Made by a program: the position numbers and the translations under genes. This document shows, piece after piece, positions 11,197 through 22,770 of a DNA stretch of 64,000 nucleotides. Source of the stretch: Gnetum montanum (Eukaryota > Streptophyta > Gnetopsida > Gnetales > Gnetaceae). Position 1 is the first letter of the stretch; every line of letters begins with the position of its first letter. The notes beneath the pieces were generated by a model. That model was not told the DNA's origin and did no database searches. It was given only the letters and a program-made list of their open reading frames with translations. The stretch is from contig MNCI01003443.1 in assembly GCA_015680685.1 (NCBI GenBank), positions 285,808 through 349,807 on the forward strand. The letters are read 5' to 3'.

Positions 11197-11690
11197 TGTT
11201 ACTTTACTATCTAAAAACCAATCTATGATGATTATAAGTTAAGTAATAAAAAAATATCACCTCATTATTTTTCTCTACTAGACTATATGAATTAGATATT
11301 CATAATCATAGAAAATGGTTATGGAATAATGCTCTCAAGAGGAATTTTGTTTCATATAATGCATTTCATAATGAACATTGTATGATCAATAAAATAACAA
11401 GTTATATCTCTAATTAGTAAAACTCTTATTATAAATATAATANGTGTTACTTTACTATCTAAAAACCAATCTATGATGATTATAAGTTAAGTAATAAAAA
11501 AATATCACCTCATTATTTTTCTCTACTAGACTATATGAATTAGATATTCATAATCATAGAAAATGGTTATGGAATAATGCTCTCAAGAGGAATTTTGTTT
11601 CATATAATGCATTTCATAATGAACATTGTATGATCAATAAAATAACAAGTTATATCTCTAATTAGTAAAACTCTTATTATAAATATAATA
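11197..11690. repeat. Identical 246-bp direct duplication around a single N
   Basis: 11197-11442 and 11445-11690 read the same base for base and are separated by AN/G around position 11443, the only N in the window. The segment belongs to the E 3' UTR and occurs once in F. Identity inside an otherwise much-mutated element, with an N at the joint, points to two contig ends joined without merging their overlap. Confidence 0.85.
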
Positions 11691-11723
11691 TGATAGTGAC
11701 CAAGTTTTCTTTTCCAAAACAAT

Positions 11724-11879
11724 AAAGTGTTAGCCTAGTGGTATGGATCTTGGCCTAATAACCCCATATCATAGGTTTGATTCTACTAGGTAGCCCTGAG
11801 TTATAAACTTTCTTAAAACCTTGGGATGTACCTATGTTTTACTTATTTCAATTTTCAACACCCCTCTAAGTTTTTTTTT
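11724..11879 (+). mobile_element. tRNA-derived SINE
   Basis: A 156-bp unit with pol III promoter boxes like those of a tRNA: box A TAGCCTAGTGG at 11731-11741 and a decayed box B GGTTTGATTCT at 11774-11784 (consensus GGTTCGANNCC). It ends in a run of T (from 11871), as plant SINEs often do. The flanks are TTTCCAAAACAAT (11711-11723) and TTTCCAAACCAAT (11880-11892), a 13-bp duplication with one mismatch. It lies in the E 3' UTR. A plain tRNA pseudogene is less likely because of the non-tRNA body after box B and the duplication. Confidence 0.75.
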
Positions 11880-12063
11880 TTTCCAAACCAATGTTTTATA
11901 TTCATTTTTTTATTTCAATAGTTCATAAAATGTAAAGGAAAATGACTAAATATATTGGAGTAATCATCTTATTTAAAACATCTTACAACATAACTAAATA
12001 CTTAACCATAGAAAAGAAAATAAATGTTTATCATGGAAAATTAAAATTAAATAACTTCACTAT

Positions 12064-12755
12064 CTAACAGATGATGTATAAATAAACAAATCTAAATAAG
12101 GAATTATAATAGCATGAAATATTAATCAAAAATGAGTCTATATTTGCATTCATTAAATTATTAAATATGTTTGATGATGATTTTGCCTTAGATTTTGAAG
12201 CAAAGTCTTTCATCATCGATTCTTTAGAAGCTCTAGAAGATTTAGAAGATGATGGTGGAATTTCTTCACCTAATTCTTTTAAATCTACATTACCATATTC
12301 CTTTTGTATCTTAGCTTTCACTTCATTATATGTTGTCAAAATTGATGATGGTTTTGACATCCCATTCTTGGATGTCATGGAAAGTATCAAATATATATTA
12401 CATTTGATATTATGCATAATGAAAATAATATGGAAAATGCAAAAGAAAATAAATAATGTATATGGGTTATGCTCTAAAGGTTCCTTAGGGTTATCTTATT
12501 TTGACATTTATCTCTTAGAAGCAATCCCATTCTTGAGAGGAAACTATCAAATCTTTATTTAGTATCTCATTTTATGCCAAAGTAGCATCAAACATAGTTT
12601 TTTTTATTTCTTAGCATGGTATTATAAACCTTGGCCTTAAAATAATAGCATACTATGATGTAGTTTATGATCATTAAATCATATAACAAATCATTACTTG
12701 CCACTATGACATTAATCTTTGAAAGCCTTCTAAGATCCTTATTTACCATCTATTT
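12064..12755 (-). pseudogene. Unknown ORF of element E, C-terminal part
   Basis: Minus-strand continuation of the ORF split by gypsy C. The clean stretch 12417-12064 encodes KEYGNVDLKELGEEI, a serine-rich link, and SSSNIFNNLMNANIDSFLI, which matches the F tail SSSNIFNNIMNVNI (9895-9950). The upstream part towards 12755 is broken. The upstream half of the ORF is at 31656-33527. Confidence 0.7.
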
Positions 12756-13570
12756 TGATGACCAATGAGGTACGCCTATGCCCAACCATATGAATTACTA
12801 AGGCATTATGCATGATCCTATCGAATTCGATGGACCTATAGTTATCTCATACACTAGTTCCTCTAGGAAGTGAAATGGTGTTGAGAACGTTCATTGTCTT
12901 CCCAAATACACTTGTGAGGCTCAAGGGTATGGTTTAAGTATAATTGAGGTATATGAATTTTTGTTGTTCTATATTTTATGGATGTAATTACCTACAATAA
13001 GAATAAGGGTAGAGTAGATTGAAAACTAATGTCTATTGTCTATCTAGCCTAACATAAGTTACCGCCCCCACTTTCTTAAACACATCCTAAACTCATATAG
13101 CACTACTAGGCTACCAAATGTTAAGCATTGCTAAGTTCCCAAGTACTATATGAATGCTTGAAGTGGTTGTGCTTAACTGCTAAAAATAAATTACTTAATC
13201 AAATGCATTAAAGTAAAGAATAAGATAGTCAAATACAATAAGGAAAATATTAAGCTATTCTCAGTGTTGCAAGGATTGTCAAAAGAGTTCATTTTATTTC
13301 TGTCACACTACTATCCTTAGGTACATTAGTGCTTGAACAAAGAATTGTACACACTTTGGACTCCTTCTGCAAGCACTCAAAAAATATTCTAACTCTAAGG
13401 AAAATAAACTACAAGGGCTTCACTACTTTGACTAGAAAATCTAAACTATGATGATGAAAACTAGATCCCAAACATGGTATTTATATACTTGGGGTATATA
13501 CCCCAATGTCAAACCAAGGCCCAGACATCACATACCCAACGTTGCAGCCAACACAAATGGTGATTCATTA
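12756..13570 (-). repeat. 3' LTR of element C
   Basis: On the plus strand it starts TGATGACCAATGAGGTACGCC and ends GGTGATTCATTA, next to the reverse polypurine tract. It aligns with 30788-31650. A TATA box read on the minus strand lies at about 13479-13488 (plus strand TATTTATATA). Confidence 0.85.
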
Positions 13571-13656
13571 TACCCCCACAACTAAATGAAAACTCATCCT
13601 CAAGTGAAGAAGAGGAGGAACAAGTTCTTTAAAACATAACATATCGAGTAGGTATG
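13571..13656 (-). other. Polypurine tract and 3' edge of the deleted third ORF, element C
   Basis: TACCCCCACAAC (13571-13582) is the reverse of the family polypurine tract. The rest reverse-complements to GGTATGGAATT... and GATGAGTTTTCATTTAG, matching A at 5786-5850. B2 begins 5 bases further on. Confidence 0.75.
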
Positions 13657-13661
13657 GAATT

Positions 13662-14252
13662 TGATGTGGCAAGGTATCCCTACGCTCAACCATATGAATA
13701 CAAGAGTACACACACGATCCGATTGAATTCCAAGGACTAAGTGCTTATGCACCTTCACAGAACCTAGACGGGTTAGTTAATCATTGTCTTTCCAAGCTTA
13801 CTTGTATAGCATGATTGTATGGTTAAGTAAACTTGAGGTGTGTGATTTTTATATATTTTCTGATTTTTTATGTCCTAGTGCTACAAAAGGAGAAGTGAAC
13901 TAATTAAGTAACTAATTTAATTTAACTAATCGACTATGCTCTAGCTAGTCCTAACACCAGCATCCATTCCCACTTGCCATAAACATCCTAAACCAATGCA
14001 ACACTACTGTGATTACCAAATGCTAATTGTTACTGGGTTACCAAGTGTTCCACGCATGCTCAAAGTGGTCATACTAAGTGTGCTTAGTTGGGAGAGTTAA
14101 CAAGGTGAGAGAGAGAACATTAATTAACTAAGGAAAGCATTAAATAACTATAAATAATATTAAATAAGATATTCTAAATGCTGCAAGGGTTATCACAAAG
14201 TTCATATTTATTTCTGGCCACAAGGTGTGCTCAGGTACACAATGCTTGAATA
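13662..14252 (-). repeat. 3' LTR of B2, U3 part deleted
   Basis: Aligns with 21661-22252 of the 5' LTR (for example ACTTGTATAGCATGATTGTATGG against ACTTGTATAGCACGATTGTATCA). Similarity stops at about 14252. The remaining 245 bp or so of the 5' LTR (22253-22499, with promoter) has no counterpart. The deletion runs into the third-ORF remnant. Confidence 0.8.
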
Positions 14253-15300
14253 GATGATATCTAGGCCTTCATTTGATAGCTTGAAGAGAGAGAGAGAGAG
14301 AAAAGAAAATGAGGCACATTGTTGCCAATGTCAAAACTATGCACTCCATTGTTCATCCATAGCCACATGTATAAACTTTTTCCTTGCGTAAACACTTCAG
14401 CTTCAATCCATCTTGGATGCTTCCCTTCTATCTCGGTCCATTATTCATGTGATCACCATATGCACACACAACACAGTCATGAATTAGCAAGGATAGATAA
14501 TATACAATGTAGTTGATACCTTGCCCCGATATGAAGTACCTTGGTTGGGTTACGGTATGGTATATACTAGGTTAGAGGTTTATGATTGATAACTACCCAA
14601 GGTGTAGGGGTAAGATAGGTATGGAATGGAAAAATTTGTGATAGGGCCCCCACAACTAATAGTGAACCTCTGGTAGCAATAAGATGGAAAAATTGAAGGA
14701 ACAAGAAAGATGAGAAAAATAACAATGGTGAAGCCAATAAAATGGATTTCATGGATGGGGATGGATGAACATACGTCATTCCTGATGTTTGGTCATTGGC
14801 AAAATGGTAGAAAACCCATGAAAAGCATCCAAGTACCTAAGAGAATATCCAGCACAAGTGCATCGAATCCCCTTGAAGTCACACCCTTTTCAACCATTGA
14901 GTCCTTCCTTGGTTTGAAGAATACCTAGCCACCAATTAATTAATAAGTCCATTTGGAAAAAGGGATAGTACAATTCCAAAGCCAAGGGAGACCACAGAGT
15001 TAAATGGAGGAATGGATGACGTGGACTTATTGCCTATTTTATCAAAAGAAACATATCTTAGTATCAACATTGAAAATCAAAGGTAAAAAACCCAACATTA
15101 ACAATCAACACCATTATAATTCAATCCACCATCATGAGCACTTATTATATGACGAATGAAAGTAAATCAAAAAAATAAAGAAATAATAAAAATGGTAAGG
15201 ATGGTGTAAAACAAAAATAAGTAAATATGAAAAAATGTGTAAAATAAAAATGTGTAAAACAAAAATATAAAAAAAATAGGTGAGGGCTTAGAATGGTTAG
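14253..15300 (-). other. Shortened spacer and third-ORF remnant of B2
   Basis: Minus strand. The segment 14531-14450 matches the sequence around the third-ORF start in A, C and D (GGCAAGGTATCAACTACATTG...), so only about 200 bp remains where D has 3 kb. The part 14860-14930 matches the spacer blocks of C near 23850-23910 (CCCCTTGAAG and AACC...TTGA.TCCTTCC). A GA dinucleotide run lies at 14285-14303. A GGGCCCCCACAAC string at 14644-14656 resembles a polypurine tract but aligns with ordinary spacer in D. Confidence 0.65.
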
Positions 15301-16560
15301 CATTGGTGGCCCTCTCCCCCATGACTGAGTTGGAGGGAGCAGATCCGAAATAACAAGTAGGGTTGTCCACCAATAGAGGTAGTATTGGTACTAGCTATTC
15401 TAGATTCATGGAAAGGTTTGGTTTTTTGGATGTTGACCAAAAATTTCTTATCTGGGCTATCAGGTTTGTAAATCATCATGGCCGCTAAAGGAAATTTTGT
15501 GTGAATAATATAAGGTCCTTTCCACAACGTTTGAAATTTAGTGCATTGTGGCACATGTGTGGGGTTCCAATAAATAACCTTATCTCCCAGTTGGTATTTA
15601 AATTTTCTAATTTTTAGGTCATAATGTTGTTTATTAAAGGCCTTATGCAGTTCATTAGATGACAAGGTGACTAATCAATTCTCATCTAGCAGGTTAAGGT
15701 TCATTAACCATTCTTTTTATGCTAGATTGAGATCAAGGTTGAGGTGACATGCTATGGATAGTGTATAGAGCTCTGCTTAAATAGGAAGCATTGGAAGTTT
15801 ACCATACACTAACTCATAGGGAGAGTAGCCTATAGGGAGTTTCCATGTGGAGCGATATGCCCAAAGAGCATCGTTTAGTTTGGTGCTCCAATCTCGCCTA
15901 TACTTACTAATGGTTCATGTTAATATTTTCACATTCTCCCTATTGGTGACTTTAGCTTGACCATTCTCTTAAGGTATGGTGTAGTCAGTTTGTGTTCCAC
16001 TCCTAAGCGTTGCATCAACTTCCAAAAAGTCACACCTATAAAATATGTATCATTATCCGAAATAAGTGCATGAGGCATGCCAAACCTATTTACGATTTGT
16101 TGTTGAAAAAATCGTGTAGTGGTAGATGATGTATAGTTAATAATAGTGGCTACTTCTGCCCATTTTGTAAAATAGTCAATAGCAACAACAATGTAGGATT
16201 TTCCATTGGCCATTGGTGTAATAGGCCCCATAAAATCAATTCCCTATCTATCAAAGGATTCTAAATGTTAAATCCATTATTGTGGATCCTCCATTATAGT
16301 AGTCATTCCCCCATCACATTGGCAAGGCTCATAAGATTGGAAAAAATGATAAGCATCCCAGAATAATGTAGGCCAATAATATCCTACAAGTATAATTTTA
16401 ATGGTTGTTCATCTCCCTACATAATAACCACCACAAGGGCTCTCATGAGCATCTTGGAGAACTCGTAATTGATCTACATTGGGAACACACCATCAAACCA
16501 AGCCATCGGGACAACTTATAAAGGTTCCTGTTGATTTTCATGAAATATTTAGCTCGATGT
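15300..16560 (-). pseudogene. Integrase of B2 (broken)
   Basis: Minus strand. 16231-15929 encodes MGPITPMANGKSYIVVAIDY, FTKWAEV, then ALISDNDTYF, the first and second catalytic Asp regions (the family has DNGTHF). The frame shifts after LTTPY. 15665-15400 encodes IRKFKYQLGDKVIYWNPTHV, FQTLWKGPYII and QKTKPFHES, the C-terminal module. The upstream zinc-finger region (about 16250-16560) is heavily broken. No chromodomain is present. Confidence 0.8.
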
Positions 16561-16568
16561 AGAAACTG

Positions 16569-17040
16569 CTATTTCTTTTTAATATCTAACTCTTGTGGTG
16601 TTTCTTGTGTAAGGAGATAGGTAAGAATGCTACTATACCAATTTATTTCCATGGTTAATTGATTATTTACTACACCTACAAAGATAAATTCATTAGGAAA
16701 GTGATCAGAAAGCAAATATTCATCCTCTTTATTATCCCATCTTAACCGAGATATATGATTAGCAACAGTGTCCTCAGTGCCTTTACGATCTATCATTGTA
16801 AGATCAAACTCTTGTAAGATTATGAGCCATTGTATGATCCGAGGGCTCATTGTTGGTTTATTCAGTAGGAACCAAATTGCACTATGTTCTATGTGTACAA
16901 ATACCTTATAGAGAAATACATAGTGCCTAAACTTATCTAGCACAAACACCACAGCCATTAACTCCTTTTCTACTATGGTGTAGTTAAGCTATGCACCAGC
17001 AATACTTCGACTCAGATAGTGGATATAATAGGGTCATTTC
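16569..17040 (-). pseudogene. RNase H of B2 (broken)
   Basis: 16958-16569 is open and encodes VFVLDKFRHYVFLYKVFVHI, then MSPRIIQWLIILQEFDLTMI and GTEDTVANHISRLRWD. It aligns with D residues FRHYVLGYKVFMHTNHSAI and GTKNVVADHLS. The family DH(A/S)A motif reads EHSAI here. The start of the domain, before 17000, is damaged. Confidence 0.75.
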
Positions 17041-18250
17041 TAGTCATCTAACTATGTGAGTATGGCTCCTAAGGCAAATTTGGACATGTCAGTCATTATA
17101 TGGAATAGCTTTAACCAATCAAGAGCTTGTATAATGGGTGTTTCTACAAGCTTCTGCTTCAAGGTTTGGAAAGCTAGTTCACATTTCTTAGTCCATTCAA
17201 AAGGTATTTCCTTTTTTGTTAGTTTAACTAATGGTTTTACAACCTTTGAAAAGTTCTCTATGAATCTTCTATAATAGCCATTGTGTCCAAGGAATGATCA
17301 AATGTCTTTTATAGTTTCAAATTGGCATGTGATTCCTTGGATGACTTTGATCTTTTCAGGGTCTACCTCTATCCCTATTTGTGAAATATTATGCCCTAAT
17401 ACTATGCCTTCTTAAACCATTAAATAGTTTTTTTGCCAATTAAGACTTAAGTTGGTTTCAACACATCATTTCAGTACGTGCTCTAGTTAGTATAGTGCTT
17501 GAAGAAATCTTCCATGAAGACCTCTACACCATTCCCTATTTGCTGCTGAAAGATACTTAGAAGCAAACGTTGAAACATTGTAGGAGCATTACACAAGCCA
17601 AACAACATCTTTTTGTATGCAAATGTCCCCCAAGGACTTGTGAATGTGGTCTTGGCTTAGTCTTCTAATGCTATTTGGATTTGGTTGTATCCACTGTACA
17701 CATCCAGAAAACTATTGTAGCGATGCCTTGCAATGGTATGTAAGACTTGGTCGACGAATGGTAATGGAAAGTGGTCTTTGAATGTTGCCATGTTTAGTAG
17801 CCTAAAGTCTATACACACCCTCCATTTACCTTCTTTTTTGGGCATAACAACTAATGGACTAACCCATTCACTATCAACAATGGGGTAGATGAACCCAACT
17901 TTTAGAAGTTATTCAATTTCTTCTTTAACCACTTGCTTCATCTTTGGGTTCAATCACCTTTGCGGTTGTCATCAAGGCTTCATGGAGGGGTTAGTGTAAA
18001 TCCTATGTTAGCATATCCTAGGGTTTATTCTAGTTAATTTGGAATATGATGAAGTAAAGGCTTTCGACCATATGTTTACCATTTTCAGCAGTCTCTCTTT
18101 TTGTTCAGGAGTGAGCTTAGCATTAATAATTACCGATTTTCCATTTTTGAGAAATGTATACTCCATACTGATGGGCAACGTTTTTAACTCAAGGGGCTCT
18201 TACTTAAATTTTTTAGGGATTTCCAACTTTTCCTAGTTGATATTTTCAAT
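17041..18250 (-). pseudogene. Reverse transcriptase of B2 (broken)
   Basis: Minus strand. 17845-17657 is open and encodes MPKKEGKWRVCIDFRLLNMA, FKDHFPLPFVDQVL and FLDVYSGYNQIQI, the fingers and palm of a gypsy RT with the first catalytic Asp region. The active-site box at 17507-17518 reads FMED instead of FMDD. The segment after it (thumb and connection) is shifted and full of stops. Confidence 0.8.
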
Positions 18251-18388
18251 GTCAAGACTTGGAAGTTGGCAATGAACTTACTCTAATATGTCTATGCTAT
18301 TGATATAAGTGCAAGTTAAACCCTTAGTTGGTTCCATGCAAATAGTTGAACTGCTCTCTTGGTCAACTATCAGCCACTGGGTACCTTC

Positions 18389-18900
18389 TTATCTTTTGGC
18401 TGCTGCATACAGGCATCTTTGTATGTTAGTTACTTTTGCACACTGGTTGCATGTAGGCAATGTTAAACATTGTATGAACCAAGACTTTTGCATGCAATTA
18501 CACCCTATGTTACTGTATGCGATGCATAGAACTTTCTTCTTCTCGATCTTTCCAAACATATTTTCCTTTGATATCTCTAGGGAAAGATCACATATTCCTA
18601 GGCATGCATCAATTGTGCTTAGCCATGCTCTTCCCATTATGATTGGGAAGTTCCCCTTATAATTGTTGACTTGAATCACTAGGAAGTCAGCTGGATACAA
18701 CCATCCACAAACAATAGTGACAATGTCCTCCACGAGTTCTAATGGGATAGTAATGGACTGGTTGGCCAAATCTAAATGAATGTTACTCTTTTTTAGTGGA
18801 GGAAGGTTCCAAGCTTTGTACATTTCTTGAGAGATTAATTTGACACTAGAACCTAAATCCAAAAGAGCTTTGCAAGGTTTATTTCCAGAAATTTGTAAAT
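18389..18900 (-). pseudogene. Aspartic protease of B2
   Basis: An open stretch (18862-18389) with LDLGSSVKLISQEMYKAWNL near its start, ANQSITIPLELVEDIV, and PIIMGRAWLSTIDA. It is a retroviral-type protease; the active-site triplet would be D-S-G and here reads DLG, so it is probably inactive. It follows gag in the same reading direction as a gag-pol polyprotein. Confidence 0.75.
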
Positions 18901-21514
18901 ATATAATAGGACTCCTAGGATTATAGAATTTCCTAGGAAGATGACCAGCCTTAATCTAATCGGTAATGACATGCATCAACATGACCATGTGCATTACATG
19001 TGGCCTTTGGTTTGAAGGGAGTTCCAAAGTTTTGAATAATGGTGAGGCCTTTAGAGAGTTAGCTGTTTATGACTGCATGGACTTGGTTGGACTGTCGGTC
19101 CTAAAGAAATGTCTCTTCTTTACATGGTTGTCTGAACCAATAGTAGGGTGAGAATTAATAGTCCTTGTAGCATTACGTTGCTATGGCTGGGTAGGGAGCT
19201 CACCCTGCATGGCTAGAGCATGTGGTAATGGAGTTAAGGGTGGAAGAGATGCAGCCGAATGAGAAGGATAGTTCGTTCATGGAACATCACCCCTAGGAGA
19301 AGGAGTTCTATAATACTCATGGGCTTGGTAGTGAGGCTGGGGAGTGATGTGCCCAATAGAGTCATGTGGAAATATCAGCTGCTACACATAGTATCCATAT
19401 GGGTTAGGTTGACAATAAGGGTACTATTGATGTGGTGGTGGCATTCCCCATGATTGTGGGTGCTACCACTGTTGGTATTGCTCATTTGGTTGTGGTGGAG
19501 TTCCACTTGGATAATACGTCAAGGGTTGGTGGAACTATCTTGGATTACCTTGGGGATAAGGTAACCTTTGAGGTGTTTACCTTCTATTTAATCATGGGTT
19601 GAGTGTAGACATCCCAGACTCTTACAAATGTGAGATTACAGGACAACATCCCTTAGGATGGTCATATTGGCATATCTCACATCCACCATCATTGTTTGTA
19701 TTTGAATCCACAACCTCTTTGATGATGGCAACATTGCCATTACCTTTGTTATGTGCATATTCAACTTCTCTCTTCTTTTTCCTTTCTCAATCACTACTTT
19801 GTTCCCTAGACTCCTCTACTATTTTAAGAACGTTTTGAAATTTATTATCTAGGAATTCCCACATTTTACCTACCTTTGCCGATACTTCTAATGAAAATTT
19901 CTAAATGGGCAAAGTTTTCTTATTCACCATCTCTTCGAGTGATGACTCTTCTTCATCCTCACAAAATCTAACTCCCTTCTTTTAGAGGGAAGGATCTTTC
20001 TTATATTCTTCCACACTCTTTCTTTTCCTTGACTCACCTTCTTCTTTAGCAACTTGCTCCAAAAATATTTGTACTTGATGGACCCTAAGCTCGTATAGCC
20101 TTCCTTGGGCATAAGTCCCAAGGGTTCTTCACATTTCGTGCCTAAGCCCATCTACGATATGGCATAGTTGTTCCCTTTGTGAGTAACCATGGACTGGGCA
20201 ACAATGTAACAACACATAATATCAGCCCATGGCAATGTCCAAGGGTTTATGTCTTCCTTGTTTTCATCCTTGGATTTGCTTTCACAGGTTGGACACTCAG
20301 GAGTACATTTGACACTTATCATTGAACAATTCTAACATGGTACTCCATTGGTGAATGGACTTCGATTCTAAGGACTGGTACCAACTTTTTGCTTCCTTGA
20401 TCAGTGTCTGTGGAAACAACTTGAATTTTTTTCACTCATTTTCTATGTTTTGCAAGGCACATGCATCGTGAAATGCTTGCAAATGATTTTGAGGATCAAT
20501 GTTGTATCCCCCTTCAAATCATGGGATATTATCCATGTCCAATATTTTAGTCCTACTATCTTTTTGATTCCTTGTTGGGATTCTAATAGCCTCAATTATA
20601 TCTAGCATACTTCAGGTAATAATTAGGAGTTCATCGTGATCGTATTCTCTATAGCATCCATGATGCCTATGCTATTCCCTACTCTCCCTGTTTTCATGGT
20701 GTGTTTCTCTAGAATGCCCTCATCCCCTTTGTTGACTATTTTGTCTATTTTTCCTATTTCACTTACCATTATCCTTAGGGTCTTTCCCTCTGTGACTACA
20801 TTTTGATCCTGAAGGAGATGGGGAAGGAGGTGATGGAGGTGAAGAGGAAGGAGGACTGTCACCATGATGGTGCTTGCAACCTTCTCCTCGGTGGTCGCAG
20901 CCTTGATCATGGTTACAATCAGAATTTCCATCTTTGTCATGTGTTCGTGTTCCTTTTTTAGACACTTTGTGTCCATCGGTATCAAAATCTAGGTTATAGA
21001 TAGTTGAGTGAAGATTCTAATACCCAATCCCTTGACCGAAGTCAATGAGAGAAACATCATTGTGTGGAAGACCTCCTAAGGTAGGTTCACCACCCTCATT
21101 TTCACCTATGACATATGGGACATTCTAAGACAACTTTCCCTTCATGGATTCATAATGTCTCTCCTGTTGTAGATCCTTTTGATGTTTTTCCTCCATGGGT
21201 TGATACTCTCTCATGTTGTGTTTATGCACAACGTACTCTGCCTGTAAGTGCTACATACCAATTCATGTGAGAGCACAAAGAAGCATGCTTGGGACTGAAT
21301 GATTAGGAGGTAACACTATGTTACCTTCTAAATATTGCCAACATAGTTGTTCATCCTAGTGGAGGATAAAGGTAAAGTTTGGTATATACTCATCGAGATG
21401 AACGTATACACAGAACTGTTGGGGCACTGGCAGGTCATCATGTGTACTACACCTCTGATTGTTCATTGTGTCAGACCTAGGCAATGAAACACTCTTATAA
21501 GAAGAAGGATACAT
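18901..21514 (-). pseudogene. Gag of B2 (broken)
   Basis: ATG at 21514 (MYPSSYKSVSLP), matching C (30626) and D (51224). Shared blocks: DEYIPNFTFILH; a low-complexity D/H/S/P-rich stretch (20759-20965); the capsid-like segment KEAKSWYQSLESKSIHQWST and MLELFNDKCQMYS near 20300-20420; and a zinc knuckle CEICQYDHPKGCC at 19643-19681 that fits CX2CX3HX4C, with all four ligands present. After the knuckle comes a Q/P/Y-rich region. TAG/TAA stops at probable Gln codons break it. Confidence 0.75.
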
Positions 21515-21640
21515 GATTAATTCTTCAATGTGTGATACTTTTCCCTTCTCTTTTCTAATAATTTTAAAATAACCAACCCTAAGGATGCATTCCAATGATG
21601 GGAAGATTTCCTAAGTTCTATTTAGCACACAAACAACAAA

Positions 21641-21660
21641 GTCCTCGGCAACGGTGCCAA
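21641..21660 (-). other. Primer-binding site of B2 (tRNA-Asp)
   Basis: The minus strand reads TTGGCACCGTTGCCGAGGAC directly after the LTR. It is complementary to the 3' end of plant tRNA-Asp (which gives TGGCGCCGTTGCCGGGGA) apart from CpG-type changes. tRNA-Asp priming is known for Athila elements. Confidence 0.88.
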
Positions 21661-22499
21661 TGATGAGCGGTGAGGTATCCGTACACTCAACCATATGAAT
21701 GTGAGTGTACATGCATGATTTGCTCAAATTTCAAGGACTAAGTGCTTATGCACCTTCACAGAACCTAGATAGGTTATTCAATCATTGTCTTCCCAAGCTT
21801 ACTTGTATAGCACGATTGTATCATTAAGTAAACTTGAGGTGTATGATTTTTATACATTTTCTAATGTTTTATGTCCTAGTGCTACAAAGGGATAAGTGAA
21901 CTAATTAAGTAACTAATTTAATTTAACTAATTAACTATGCTCTAACTAGTCCTAACACCAGCATCTATTCCCACTTTCCGTACACATCTTGAACCAATGC
22001 AACACTACTAGGATTACCAAATGCTAATCATTACTGGGTTACCAAGTGTCCCATGCATGCTCAAAGTGGTCGTACTAAGTGTGCTTACTTGGGAGAGTTA
22101 ACAAGGTAAGAGAGAGAACATTAATTAACTAAGGAAAGCATTAAATAACTATAAATAACATTAAATAAGCTATTCTAAATGCTACAAGGTTTATCACAAA
22201 GTTCATCTTTATTTTCGGTCATAAGGTGTGCTCAGGTACACAATGCTCGAATAAAGATCCATTCACTTTATGACTCCTACTACAGGCACTCAGAAATAAT
22301 TCTAATGCTGAGGAAGAAAAATTGCAAGAGTTTGGGTAAGGGACTAAGACTAACTATGTAAACCAAGTGTGCCCGTCTCTTAATTATAGGCAATGAGGTA
22401 GGTCCCAACATCGGATGCCCGATATCGCTTGTTGAGCTTTGATATCGCGAACCTAATATCATGGATGTGATATCGTGGCCCCAATATCACCGTTCATTA
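21661..22499 (-). repeat. 5' LTR of B2
   Basis: On the plus strand it runs from TGATGAGCGG to CCGTTCATTA, next to the GAATT duplication. U3 holds a cluster of GATATC motifs (about 22420-22490). A TATA-like element read on the minus strand is at 22381-22390. An AATAAAG-type motif is near 22248. Confidence 0.85.
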
Positions 22500-22504
22500 G
22501 AATT

Positions 22505-22770
22505 ATTGACTGACATGACAAACTAACTCAAATGAGATAGACATACAAACTCTAAGTGCCCAAGTGTATGGAGTTACAACTTTTACAAAATTGGGTATTC
22601 ATGATAAGAGAAGTGAACACCTTGGATAACACAGACATCCAACATGTCTTAGAAGCAAAAGAATGAGAGAGAGAAAGAAGATATTCAATGATCATGAACA
22701 ATCCTCATTGTGTGGTACTGCTACATCATCCTTGGTGAAGATAGTCCTACTTTTAGTCCATGCTTCCCAC
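22505..22770 (-). other. Remnant of the third ORF in C
   Basis: The minus strand starts at GGGAAGCATGG (about 22770), where A and D start the third ORF, and after about 260 bp reaches the sequence that precedes the polypurine tract (ACTTGGGCACTTAG..., A at about 5733). So about 2.5 kb of the ORF, including the whole coiled coil, is absent. The deletion predates or is separate from B2, whose junctions are clean. Confidence 0.65.

Larger units (their letters stand above)
13662..22499 (-). mobile_element. Gypsy element B2 (Athila/Tat branch) inserted in C
   Basis: Minus-strand element with exact duplications GAATT (13657-13661 and 22500-22504). Removing it joins C as GTCAATAATTCCATACC, as found in A near 5775-5795. 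It contains an excellent tRNA-Asp primer site (21641-21660), a complete 5' LTR and a recognisable gag-pol. The third ORF is absent, and the 3' LTR has lost its U3 part together with the polypurine tract. Confidence 0.88.

Noticed and set aside
11731-11800. A functional tRNA gene
   Set aside because: Box A is good but box B is decayed and no cloverleaf closes; the body continues to a T-run flanked by a 13-bp duplication, so a SINE is the better reading.
12167-12562. 131-residue plus-strand ORF as a host gene
   Set aside because: It is the reverse of the conserved C-terminal part of the E ORF, whose minus-strand reading matches F.
14285-14303. GA microsatellite as a regulatory element
   Set aside because: A short simple repeat in decayed spacer with no supporting context.
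14644-14656. A polypurine tract marking the 3' LTR of B2
   Set aside because: GGGCCCCCACAAC aligns with ordinary spacer in D (near 58585) and lies upstream of the third-ORF remnant; the LTR similarity ends far to the left, at 14252.
18309-18662. 117-residue plus-strand ORF with hydrophobic character
   Set aside because: It is the shadow of the B2 protease on the opposite strand, which matches C and D.
20623-20985. Separate small ORFs rich in Asp/His/Met on the minus strand
   Set aside because: They are two frames of the low-complexity middle of the B2 gag; the same stretch recurs in C (29825-30284) and D (51720-52022).
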